A stretch of DNA of 64,000 bases from Mangrovimonas cancribranchiae (GTDB taxonomy: Bacteria > Bacteroidota > Bacteroidia > Flavobacteriales > Flavobacteriaceae), in assembly GCF_037126245.1 (NCBI RefSeq), contig NZ_CP136925.1, positions 1,046,001-1,110,000 on the forward strand, written 5' to 3'. Positions 35,712 through 43,134 of this stretch are shown one piece after another; position 1 is the stretch's first letter; every line of letters begins with the position of its first letter. Made by a program: the position numbers and the translations under genes. The notes under the pieces are model-generated. The model had not been told where the DNA came from and did no database searches. It was given only the letters and a program-made list of their open reading frames with translations.

Positions 35712-37601
35712 TTAATTTGGGTTATACCATATTGGAGAACTGTATATTCTTTCCTGAATGGTAGCCGGATGATTGGTTTCTTTTACATCAATACCTAATT
35801 CAATAGCATCGTATAAAGAATACCTAGGTGTTGGAATTTCTAAAACTCTCACATAATAGAAGGCACTTTGACTAGCGTCGAAATCTGGATCTGTCCAAAA
35901 CACTTTTAATTCTGAAGCTCCAATGGTATTGGTATATTTTCCCGTTTTAAGGTCTACAGTGTTCCCCACTTTTACTTTACCATCTGTTCTGCCATCTGAT
36001 AAGGCAACATCATAAACTTTTTCACCAGAAGTACCATCTGCTTTTAACCAACCTTTAACCACCTGAACTCTATCCAGATTGGCACCATCGGGATCTTTCA
36101 TTGCGGCTATTAAAAATCCTGGAGCTGTACCACTTTCAGTTTTATTTAAATCGCCACCCATAGGAACCCCCTTATCGTAACCTGTTTTAACCATTTCAGC
36201 ATTAAGATCACTTTCGGTAAAATTATAGCCGCCAAATACACGTAAGGTCATGCGTGGTCCTGTAGTTGCGTAAACTTCTTTACGTTGGAAGGCATCTACC
36301 AGGCTTTGGCGGGTGTTGCTTTCGGCCCAAACACCAACCCATCCTGCAGCGCCCATATCCCATCCTTTAGATGAGCCAATACCTGTGGGGTGTGCTCGCT
36401 TTTTAGGTTCAGAATCATGTTGACCTTTTCCTCCAAAGTTGGTTTCTTCAACAGCAGTTATCCCTGTGTGGGAATCGGTACCACCTACAAAACCGATTTT
36501 ATATGGATTGGCTCCTATCTTTTTTTCTAACTCTAATCCGCGTTTTAAACCAGAACGCACATAATCTGCTTTGGTTGGGGCAGGTCTCCTGCCATCAGGA
36601 GTTAAAGCAAAGTCGTAAGTTTCAAAATCTGCAAATTCGTCATTAGGAGATAGAGCCGGGTGAGTTTCAGAATCGCCTTTAATTTGTGTAATCTCTACGG
36701 AACGTTCCCATTTCATTCGGGCATCGGCATAAGCCTTATCTATAGGTTCACCGTTTAAGCGTGTTTCGGCAAACATTAAGCCCAGACTAATATTGGGGTT
36801 GTGAGGGATAGCTACAAACTCGGCTCCCGTTTGTTGGCTTGTGGTTTCAAGCCAAGCCCAAAGATCTTCTGGGTCGTCGCTATCTAATGAGCTATAAGGC
36901 AAAAATTGTTTGGCCACGTCGCCGCCCTGAGGCATAAAAACAACTCGGTGAAGATTGGCACCACTATTGTTTGAGGTCCATTCCCATCCTATAAGGGTGG
37001 TGAATTTTCCCGGGTCGTTGTGCTTTTCGGCAGTTTCTATATACCGTGTCCAGGCCTCTGTAACCTTTTCGCCTCCAAAATCATTAACTAAATCTTTAGC
37101 CGTTAAGTTGGCTTCATTTGGCTGGTCGAAAGCGGCATAATTAAGGATGTCATATAGCTTTTGCATATTTTCCTCAGATTTGTTAGGTGCGATTGCTAAA
37201 AAGGTTTTCCCTGTTTTTGTGTCTGAAATACCAGGCGTGTTTTCATACATTAAAGGAATTGAGCCTATCAATTCGGCATGATCGGCAACCACAAGAAAGT
37301 CTAAAGGCTTAGATAGTTTCCATGGTTTCCCTGTAGTAGGACTTTCTACTTCTTCTCCTTTAGCAAATCTATAAGCGATTTCGGGAGTTGAGTTTGGGGT
37401 TCCGAATAAAAAGACATCAAAGGAATTACCCGTGTGGTTATGGGTGTCTCCCCAATAGACATCTTTTAAAGGGTTTACGGGAACTTCCGGTTCGGTAGTC
37501 ATTTCAGTTGTAGTAGTTTCTTCAATGGGTTGTTCTTTTTTAGTTTCTTTACAAGTCGTAAGTAGTAAAAGACTAAAGAGAACTACAAAAAAATGTTTCA
37601 T
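35712..37601 (-). CDS. DUF3604 lipoprotein (PHP-like), copy 1
   Basis: The protein has 629 residues with a lipoprotein signal (LLLLTTC, Cys17). The DUF3604 domain begins YWGDTHNHTGNSFD (His54, His56) and shares VVADHAELIGSIPLM, IGWEWTSNNSGANLHRVVFM, AIPHNPNISLG, GFVGGTDSHTG and the C-terminal RVLEIPTPR with its neighbour. Both proteins also share a TEPEVPVNP linker after the lipid anchor, which indicates a tandem duplication. It is the first gene of the operon with the second DUF3604 gene 18 bp downstream, then PPIase and HupE/UreJ. Function is inferred only as a metal-dependent hydrolase. Confidence 0.85.
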   Translation of the reverse strand: MKHFFVVLFSLLLLTTCKETKKEQPIEETTTTEMTTEPEVPVNPLKDVYWGDTHNHTGNSFDVFLFGTPNSTPEIAYRFAKGEEVESPTTGKPWKLSKPLDFLVVADHAELIGSIPLMYENTPGISDTKTGKTFLAIAPNKSEENMQKLYDILNYAAFDQPNEANLTAKDLVNDFGGEKVTEAWTRYIETAEKHNDPGKFTTLIGWEWTSNNSGANLHRVVFMPQGGDVAKQFLPYSSLDSDDPEDLWAWLETTSQQTGAEFVAIPHNPNISLGLMFAETRLNGEPIDKAYADARMKWERSVEITQIKGDSETHPALSPNDEFADFETYDFALTPDGRRPAPTKADYVRSGLKRGLELEKKIGANPYKIGFVGGTDSHTGITAVEETNFGGKGQHDSEPKKRAHPTGIGSSKGWDMGAAGWVGVWAESNTRQSLVDAFQRKEVYATTGPRMTLRVFGGYNFTESDLNAEMVKTGYDKGVPMGGDLNKTESGTAPGFLIAAMKDPDGANLDRVQVVKGWLKADGTSGEKVYDVALSDGRTDGKVKVGNTVDLKTGKYTNTIGASELKVFWTDPDFDASQSAFYYVRVLEIPTPRYSLYDAIELGIDVKETNHPATIQERIYSSPIWYNPN

Positions 37602-37830
37602 AATGTTGCATGAATTGGTTTACAAGACTAATTTAAACATTAAAAATCATTTTTAACAATATATTAAGAAATTAATGATTGGTTAAGAGATTATTAGGTA
37701 ATTAAATAAAAACAAGCGGAGTTTTCATATAATTATTTAGAGTTTTGATGAGATCTTAATTTAAAGCTTTATTTAAAATTAACCGATAAGCACTCCAATT
37801 TCTATTTTTCTTGGGATAAGAAAAATAAGC

Positions 37831-38760
37831 TTAAGAAATTTTTGAGATAGACATTTTAAACTGTTGTGGTGTCATTAACTCCATTTTTTTAAACTGCCTA
37901 TTAAAGTAACTGGTGTTGTTAAAACCGGATTTAAAAGCAATTTCAGACATTCGTAAGTCATTCGATTCCTTTATAAGTTTTTTAGAAAACTTAATCTTTT
38001 CAGAGTTGATATAATCTATAGGAGAAACGCCTAAAGTATTTTTGAATTTCTTGTGAAAGTGAGACGTACTCATACACGCTTTTTCAGCAAGTAAATCAAC
38101 TGTAATGTCTTTGTTGGTTAAATTTTGCTTAATGTATTTAATAACCATGCCTATGCGCGTGTCGCTAAAAATACCATCGGTATCGTTAAGTAAAAAGGCT
38201 TTGGCTTTGGTTTGTAATAAGCGTACAATAAGTTCTTGAATCATTAAATCCAACAAGATATCTTTAGATGATGCATTATTGGTAAATGTGTGCACCAAAC
38301 GTTCTACTAAATGATTAACATCTACATTATTAATAAGATGTGAAGCATTATTGTCTAGTTTCCAAGTGTTATTTTCACGTTCGATAGCGACTTGATGATT
38401 AAACTTTTCAACCACTTCGTCTATTTTATTACTGTCTATTCCTAGAGCAAGACATTGTGTAGGGCTTTCTTTTGTTGCTAAAGGAAAGTCTATCACCATT
38501 TCTTTATTAGTAGGCATAACAACAGATTCTCCTGGAAAAAACTCAAACGATGGTAAGCCGTCTATGTGCATGACTTTTTTTCCTGTTAACATACTGGCTA
38601 TAACTGGAAAATCGAAGGTTAAAGAAACTTGTTCTGCATATTCGTGAGTTTCAAAAATATTAAGTTCGGCATAATCCGCATTATAAGTCGTGCGGTTTTC
38701 AACCAAAGTGGTTAGCTTTCTATGACTTCTATGATGTTTTAAAAGTTGACTCATATTCAA
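37831..38760 (-). CDS. AraC family transcriptional regulator
   Basis: The protein has 309 residues. An AraC_N-type cupin region (about 20-170; ESVVMPTNKEMVIDFPLATKES) precedes two C-terminal helix-turn-helix motifs (DITVDLLAEKACMSTSHFHKKFKNTLG and MSEIAFKSGFNNTSYFNRQFKKM, about 210-305). It is divergent from the aldehyde dehydrogenase gene with a 222-bp gap that contains a pair of direct repeats 21 bp apart. This regulator-ALDH arrangement and the AraC_N domain suggest that it activates aldehyde or alcohol oxidation genes. Confidence 0.9.
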   Translation of the reverse strand: MNMSQLLKHHRSHRKLTTLVENRTTYNADYAELNIFETHEYAEQVSLTFDFPVIASMLTGKKVMHIDGLPSFEFFPGESVVMPTNKEMVIDFPLATKESPTQCLALGIDSNKIDEVVEKFNHQVAIERENNTWKLDNNASHLINNVDVNHLVERLVHTFTNNASSKDILLDLMIQELIVRLLQTKAKAFLLNDTDGIFSDTRIGMVIKYIKQNLTNKDITVDLLAEKACMSTSHFHKKFKNTLGVSPIDYINSEKIKFSKKLIKESNDLRMSEIAFKSGFNNTSYFNRQFKKMELMTPQQFKMSISKIS

Positions 38761-38799
38761 TATTACAAAAAAAGGTGTTGTGTAAAATACACGTGATAG

Positions 38800-38830
38800 A
38801 TATGTTCAACAATTTAATAAATATGTTCAA
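38800..38830. promoter_or_regulatory. Candidate AraC operator: two ATATGTTCAA repeats 21 bp apart
   Basis: ATATGTTCAA occurs exactly at 38800-38809 and 38821-38830. A 21-bp period (two helical turns) is the usual spacing for AraC-type half-sites. They lie about 40-70 bp upstream of araC and about 50-80 bp upstream of the ALDH -7 element, which fits control of either gene. Confidence 0.5.
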
Positions 38831-38877
38831 GATTATTAGGATTTGATAAAATAACTTTATAAAAATTATCAATAAGC

Positions 38878-38885
38878 TAGTTTTG
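38878..38885 (+). promoter_or_regulatory. -7 promoter element of the aldehyde dehydrogenase gene (TAGTTTTG)
   Basis: TAGTTTTG matches TAnnTTTG, about 98 bp upstream of the ALDH ATG and just downstream of the direct repeats. No good -33 element is seen, as expected for an activator-dependent promoter. Confidence 0.4.
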
Positions 38886-38982
38886 TTGCGATAAAATTAG
38901 CGAAATGTTAAAATATTTAATTTTTTGATTAAAAGTGTTTAACATGTTGATACATAGAAAAATAATCATTAAATAAAACAGT

Positions 38983-40479
38983 ATGAGTTATTCTAAACCA
39001 GAATTTAAAACATCCTATGATAATTTTATTAACGGGAAGTTTGTGGCTCCAAAAGGGGGCGAGTATTTTGAAAACAGATCACCTATAGACAATAGTCTAA
39101 TAGCAAAATACCCAAGATCGCAAAAAGAAGATGTTGAACTAGCATTAGATGCAGCTAATGCTGCAAAAGAAAGTTGGGGGAATACTTCGGCTACCGAAAG
39201 AGCAGCCTTGTTAAATAAAGTGGCCGATATTATAGAGGCTAATTTAGAAGAATTTGCTTTAGTAGAAACCTGTGATAACGGAAAACCTATAAGAGAAACC
39301 TTAAATGCCGATGTGCCATTATCTGTAGATCATTGGCGTTATTTTGCGTCTTGTATTCGTGCCGAAGAAGGCTCAGCAACCGAGTTAGATGCTAACACCC
39401 TTTCCATGAATATTAAAGAGCCACTAGGTGTTGTAGGACAAATTATTCCATGGAATTTCCCATTATTAATGTTGTCTTGGAAATTGCCGCCAGCTTTAGC
39501 CACAGGTAATTGTGTGGTGTTAAAACCAGCCGAGCAAACACCATCATCAGCTACTTTATTAATGGAAAAAATTGCAGATGTTTTTCCTCCTGGTGTTGTT
39601 AATGTTGTACATGGCTTTGGTCCCGAAGCAGGTAAGCCTTTAGCATCAAGCTCTAAGGTAGATAAAGTTGCTTTTACCGGAGAAACCACAACTGGACAGT
39701 TAATTATGCAATATGCATCAAAAAACCTTAACCCTGTAACTATGGAATTGGGTGGTAAGTCGCCAAACATATTCTTTAACAGTGTTATGGATGCCGATGA
39801 TGCTTATTTAGATAAGGCTATTGAAGGTGCTGTGTTGTTTGCTTTTAATCAAGGTGAAGTGTGTACATGTCCATCTCGTATTTTAGTGCAAGAAGATATT
39901 TACGATAAATTTATGGAGCGTGTTTTAGCACGTACCAAAGCTATTGTTCAAGATAGTCCTTATAGTGTAAACACTCAGGTTGGTGCGCAAGCCTCTAACG
40001 ATCAGTACGAGAAAATTCAATCTTATATTAAAATAGGTAAAGACGAAGGAGCTAAAGTACTTTGTGGTGGCGAAGCAAATAAAGAAGGCGATTTAGCAAA
40101 CGGGTTCTATATAAAGCCGACTATTTTAGAAGGGCATAATAAAATGCGTGTTTTCCAAGAAGAAATTTTCGGACCAGTTGTTTGTGTAACTAAATTTAAA
40201 GATGAAGCTGAAGCCTTAGAAATCGCTAACGATACATTATATGGTCTTGGAGCAGGAGTTTGGACACGCGATGCACATCAATTATATCAAATTCCGAGAG
40301 CTATTAAAGCAGGACGTGTTTGGGTGAATTGTTATCATGCTTACCCAGCACATGCACCATTTGGAGGGTATAAAAAATCTGGTTTTGGTAGAGAAAACCA
40401 TCTTATGATGATGGATCACTACCGTCAGACTAAAAATATGCTTATTTCTTATGATAAGAATAAGTTAGGTTTCTTTTAA
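38983..40479 (+). CDS. NAD-dependent aldehyde dehydrogenase (acetaldehyde/ExaC type)
   Basis: The protein has 498 residues of the classical ALDH fold. Features include the Asn of [10 protein letters not shown], a Lys in [13 protein letters not shown], the glycine motif FTGETTTGQ, the general base Glu in MELGGKSPN, and catalytic Cys294 in FNQGEVCTC. Later GPVVCVTKF and [16 protein letters not shown] match the family. It oxidises aldehydes such as acetaldehyde to acids with NAD. The neighbouring DUF779 gene and AraC regulator match the ethanol/acetaldehyde set seen in other bacteria. The resulting acetate would be used by acetyl-CoA synthetase encoded 10 kb downstream. Confidence 0.95.
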   Translation: MSYSKPEFKTSYDNFINGKFVAPKGGEYFENRSPIDNSLIAKYPRSQKEDVELALDAANAAKESWGNTSATERAALLNKVADIIEANLEEFALVETCDNGKPIRETLNADVPLSVDHWRYFASCIRAEEGSATELDANTLSMNIKEPLGVVGQIIPWNFPLLMLSWKLPPALATGNCVVLKPAEQTPSSATLLMEKIADVFPPGVVNVVHGFGPEAGKPLASSSKVDKVAFTGETTTGQLIMQYASKNLNPVTMELGGKSPNIFFNSVMDADDAYLDKAIEGAVLFAFNQGEVCTCPSRILVQEDIYDKFMERVLARTKAIVQDSPYSVNTQVGAQASNDQYEKIQSYIKIGKDEGAKVLCGGEANKEGDLANGFYIKPTILEGHNKMRVFQEEIFGPVVCVTKFKDEAEALEIANDTLYGLGAGVWTRDAHQLYQIPRAIKAGRVWVNCYHAYPAHAPFGGYKKSGFGRENHLMMMDHYRQTKNMLISYDKNKLGFF

Positions 40480-40503
40480 TAGAGAAAATGTTTGATTAGT
40501 AGC

Positions 40504-40534
40504 AAGGCTGAATAATTATGTTCAGCCTTTTTTT
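40504..40534 (+). terminator. Terminator between ALDH and DUF779
   Basis: AAGGCTGAA pairs with TTCAGCCTT and is followed by a T run. It sits only 15 bp before the DUF779 ATG, so DUF779 needs read-through or a promoter not recognised here. Confidence 0.8.
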
Positions 40535-40549
40535 ATTAAATTTATACAT

Positions 40550-40921
40550 ATGGAAAGAATAGCGATAACAGAAGCAGCTGCAAAAGTTGTGAGACAATTA
40601 AAAGAGAAACATGGCGAACTCATTTTTCATCAAAGTGGTGGATGTTGCGATGGATCATCGCCAATGATTTTTGAGAAAGACGACATGTATTTAGATGAGA
40701 GTGATGTGTTATTAGGAGAACTGGAGGGTGTTAGCTTTTATATGAATATCGACCAATTTGAGTATTGGAAACATACGCATTTAACTATAGATATTACCGA
40801 AGGTCGTGGTGCTAGTTTTTCTCTAGAAATTCCCTTAGGATTACGATTTATTATTCACTCAAGAATGTTGACTAAAGAGGAAGAGGCGTTTTTTAATCCC
40901 AATTCTAGCATAATAGGTTAA
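40550..40921 (+). CDS. DUF779 domain protein
   Basis: The protein has 123 residues with the DUF779 motif HQSGGCCDGSSPM (Cys-Cys pair), YWKHTHLTIDI and the Gly-rich AEGRG-like segment TEGRGASFSLE. DUF779 genes are widespread next to aldehyde or alcohol dehydrogenases, and the function is unknown, perhaps a metal- or thiol-binding accessory. The protein is soluble, without signal peptide. A strong terminator separates it from the ALDH gene, so its expression level may differ from that of ALDH. Confidence 0.88.
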   Translation: MERIAITEAAAKVVRQLKEKHGELIFHQSGGCCDGSSPMIFEKDDMYLDESDVLLGELEGVSFYMNIDQFEYWKHTHLTIDITEGRGASFSLEIPLGLRFIIHSRMLTKEEEAFFNPNSSIIG

Positions 40922-41023
40922 AATTAGCTATTTGTTAATGTTTTGGCATTTTTGCCCTTGTTTTTTTAGGGTGTTTGCACTTTTTTATCAATTAAATTAA
41001 CGTATTTATATTTTAATGTTGCT

Positions 41024-41053
41024 AAATTACTATATTTATGCAAAATTACTATA
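41024..41053 (+). promoter_or_regulatory. Direct repeats AAATTACTATA before the zinc-ribbon/HTH gene
   Basis: AAATTACTATA occurs at 41024-41034 and 41043-41053, a 19-bp period, directly before ATG 41055. It may be an autoregulatory operator of the HTH protein, or a simple AT-rich duplication. Confidence 0.4.
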
Positions 41054-41054
41054 C

Positions 41055-41474
41055 ATGAAAATAAATCTTTGTCCTAATTGTGGTTCCGATGCTTATATTA
41101 AAAGTGGTATAGTTAATAATAGGCAGCGTTATAAATGTAAAAGTTGTGGTTACTTTTTTACAGTAAATAAGCTAGGAAAAAAAATAGATGACTATTACGT
41201 TAATAAAGCATTACAGCTGTATTTGGAAGGGTTAACGTATCGTGAGATTGAACGCATTTTAGGAATCTCGCATGTAAGTATTATGAATTGGGTAAAAAAG
41301 TATAACGTTAAAAGACCGTACAAAACAGATTATCATCCTACATATAAAATATTAAACGCTCAGGAATTAGCTAAATACTTCTCAGATGCAGCTAATTTAA
41401 CAGGAGCTGGAGTGCTTGTTACAGAGCTTGGAGATAAGTTTATGCTAATAAAATGGGAGCGTTTCAAAGATTAG
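41055..41474 (+). CDS. IS1-type zinc-ribbon/helix-turn-helix protein, probably a domesticated regulator
   Basis: The protein has 139 residues from ATG 41055 (MKINLCPNCG). A longer reading from 41016 would run through the repeats. Cys6, Cys9, Cys28 and Cys31 form a zinc ribbon (C-x2-C ... C-x2-C), followed by an HTH at about 59-81 (TYREIERILGISHVSIMNWVKKY), the N-terminal architecture of IS1 transposase InsA. No catalytic transposase domain and no terminal inverted repeats are present. The C-terminal ~45 residues (AQELAKYFSDAANLTGAGVLVTELGDKFMLIKWERF) look like a new beta-rich domain. Its place before porin and acetate-symporter genes suggests a regulator of that operon. Confidence 0.75.
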   Translation: MKINLCPNCGSDAYIKSGIVNNRQRYKCKSCGYFFTVNKLGKKIDDYYVNKALQLYLEGLTYREIERILGISHVSIMNWVKKYNVKRPYKTDYHPTYKILNAQELAKYFSDAANLTGAGVLVTELGDKFMLIKWERFKD

Positions 41475-41484
41475 ATATATATAA

Positions 41485-41515
41485 TTAACAAAAAGATATA
41501 TTAATTTTTTGTTAA
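41485..41515 (+). terminator. AT-rich hairpin after the zinc-ribbon/HTH gene
   Basis: TTAACAAAAA and TTTTTGTTAA are exact complements with an 11-nt loop, 10 bp after the stop. It may be a weak terminator or an operator, since no long T run follows. Confidence 0.4.
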
Positions 41516-41523
41516 TACAGTGT

Positions 41524-41581
41524 TTTTAAGAGATTAGCTAAGCACACAAAACCATAATGTTAATTAACTAATCTTTTAAAA
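41524..41581 (+). promoter_or_regulatory. Long inverted repeat in the porin leader
   Basis: TTTTAAGAGATTAG (41524-41537) pairs with CTAATCTTTTAAAA (41568-41581) with one G-U and a 30-nt loop. The right arm ends 3 bp before the porin ATG, so a folded RNA would restrict ribosome access. Confidence 0.4.
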
Positions 41582-41584
41582 CTT

Positions 41585-42835
41585 ATGAGAAAAACACTGT
41601 ATTTACTGGCTGGAAGCATCTTTTTTTTCAGCCAGTTTATGTTTTCACAAGGTTCTCCAGATTATAATGGGGGATTTAAGGTGAAATTTGACGAAGAAGG
41701 TAAAAAATACTTTCGTATCTTATCTTGGGCTCAGGTTCAAGGATCCTATAGCGACGATGTTCCCGAAGAGTCTAGTAAACTAAATTTTAACTTACGTCGC
41801 GCAAGAGTTTTAATGTATGCGCAGATTAACGACAAGTTTCTCATTTTAACACATTTTGGATTAAATAGCTTAAACGCATCTAATATGAGTGCTGTAGGAA
41901 CAGGAGACAATTCTCAACTTTTCTTTCACGATGTTTGGGCACAATACAACATCACTAAAAATCACTCCATTGGTGGTGGTTTGCATTATTTTAATGGTAT
42001 TTCCCGACTTAACAATCAAAGTACGTTAAATATGATGACGATGGATAATAATCGTCAATCATGGGCTACAATTGGACTTTCAGACCAGTTCGCGAGACAC
42101 ATGGGTATTTTTGCCAAAGGAAAAATAGGAAAGCTGCAATACCGATTGGCTATTAATGATGCTATTTCAAACTCTTTAGATGTTCAAAATAGAGTAGCCT
42201 ATAATGCCGATGGAAGTCCAGATATTTCTGAAAATACAACATATTATGCCGGACGAGAATTATTAGGTTCTAAAGATGCCGGTAAATGCTATGCGGGGTA
42301 TTTTGATTATCATTTCTTAGATGAAGAATCTAATTTTTTACCCTATAAAGTAGGAACTTATTTAGGGGGAAAACGCATATTTAATGTTGGAGCAGGATTC
42401 TTTTTACATCCAGAAGGCGCTGTTAGAATGGAAGGAACAGAACTAAAAGGCGAGGATGTATCCATTTTTGCAATTGATGCTTTTTACGATAGTTCTTTAG
42501 GGGAAAACGGAAGTGCCATTACTGCGTACGCAACATTTCAATCAAACGATTATGGCGAAGACTATTTATATAGTGCCTACGGAACAGGCTCTATGATTTA
42601 TGGTCACGTAGGGTATGTGTTACCAGGAGATGTGGCAAAACCTAGATTTCAACCTTATGTTTCTTTTGCATCAAATAGTTATGATGGTGCTAATGATAAT
42701 AGAGATGTTTTAGGAATAGGAGCTAATGCATATTTCAGTGGTCACAATTCAAAACTAACATTGGAATATAAAAATCAAAAATTTGGAGATTCTAATGTAG
42801 GCTCTGTAACCCTTCAAGCAATGATTTACTTATAA
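41585..42835 (+). CDS. Outer-membrane porin (OprP/OprO-like)
   Basis: The protein has 416 residues with a signal peptide (cut after MFSQ, ~22). The rest is a beta-barrel of alternating residues with the segment LNFNLRRARVLMYAQINDKFLILTHFG, typical of phosphate-selective porin O/P-like proteins in Bacteroidota, and an aromatic C-terminal strand (VTLQAMIYL). It is followed by DUF4212 and an acetate-type symporter, so it probably serves organic-anion passage through the outer membrane rather than phosphate. Confidence 0.85.
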   Translation: MRKTLYLLAGSIFFFSQFMFSQGSPDYNGGFKVKFDEEGKKYFRILSWAQVQGSYSDDVPEESSKLNFNLRRARVLMYAQINDKFLILTHFGLNSLNASNMSAVGTGDNSQLFFHDVWAQYNITKNHSIGGGLHYFNGISRLNNQSTLNMMTMDNNRQSWATIGLSDQFARHMGIFAKGKIGKLQYRLAINDAISNSLDVQNRVAYNADGSPDISENTTYYAGRELLGSKDAGKCYAGYFDYHFLDEESNFLPYKVGTYLGGKRIFNVGAGFFLHPEGAVRMEGTELKGEDVSIFAIDAFYDSSLGENGSAITAYATFQSNDYGEDYLYSAYGTGSMIYGHVGYVLPGDVAKPRFQPYVSFASNSYDGANDNRDVLGIGANAYFSGHNSKLTLEYKNQKFGDSNVGSVTLQAMIYL

Positions 42836-42849
42836 AAAAAACAACAGAT

Positions 42850-43110
42850 ATGACAGATAAACAAAAACATGCAACGGCGTATTGGAAAGAAAACTTAAAG
42901 TACTTAATCATATTGTTAAGTGTTTGGTTTGTGGTTTCCTATGGCGCAGGAATATTGTTTAAAGATGCTTTAAATAATATTAGACTAGGCGGGTTTAAAC
43001 TAGGCTTTTGGTTCGCACAACAAGGATCTATCTATGTATTCGTAATACTCATTTTCGTTTACGTAAGACTTATGAACAAATTAGATAAAAAATACGGCTT
43101 CGACGAGTAG
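42850..43110 (+). CDS. DUF4212 small subunit of sodium:solute symporter
   Basis: The protein has 86 residues with two membrane helices (about 18-40 and 55-75). It has the DUF4212 order AYWKENLKYLIILLSVWFVVSYGAGILF, then FKLGFWFAQQGSIYVFVILIFVYVRLMNKLDKKYG. DUF4212 proteins are paired with a large SSS-type transporter. The large subunit begins 24 bp downstream, so the two form one transporter. Confidence 0.93.
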   Translation: MTDKQKHATAYWKENLKYLIILLSVWFVVSYGAGILFKDALNNIRLGGFKLGFWFAQQGSIYVFVILIFVYVRLMNKLDKKYGFDE

Positions 43111-43134
43111 CCTTTAACAAAAAAACAAATAATT

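Noticed and set aside
37803-37827. Hairpin TATTTTTCTT/AAGAAAAATA after araC as terminator
   Set aside because: The stem is entirely AT apart from C-G pairs at one position, and no U tract follows on the minus strand, so the call was too weak.
39339-39770. 143-codon open frame on the minus strand
   Set aside because: It lies wholly inside the aldehyde dehydrogenase gene, shows no recognisable domain, and is explained as an antisense shadow of a strongly conserved gene.
41016-41474. Active IS1-type insertion sequence
   Set aside because: Only the zinc ribbon and HTH are present. No catalytic transposase frame, terminal inverted repeats or target duplications were found around it.
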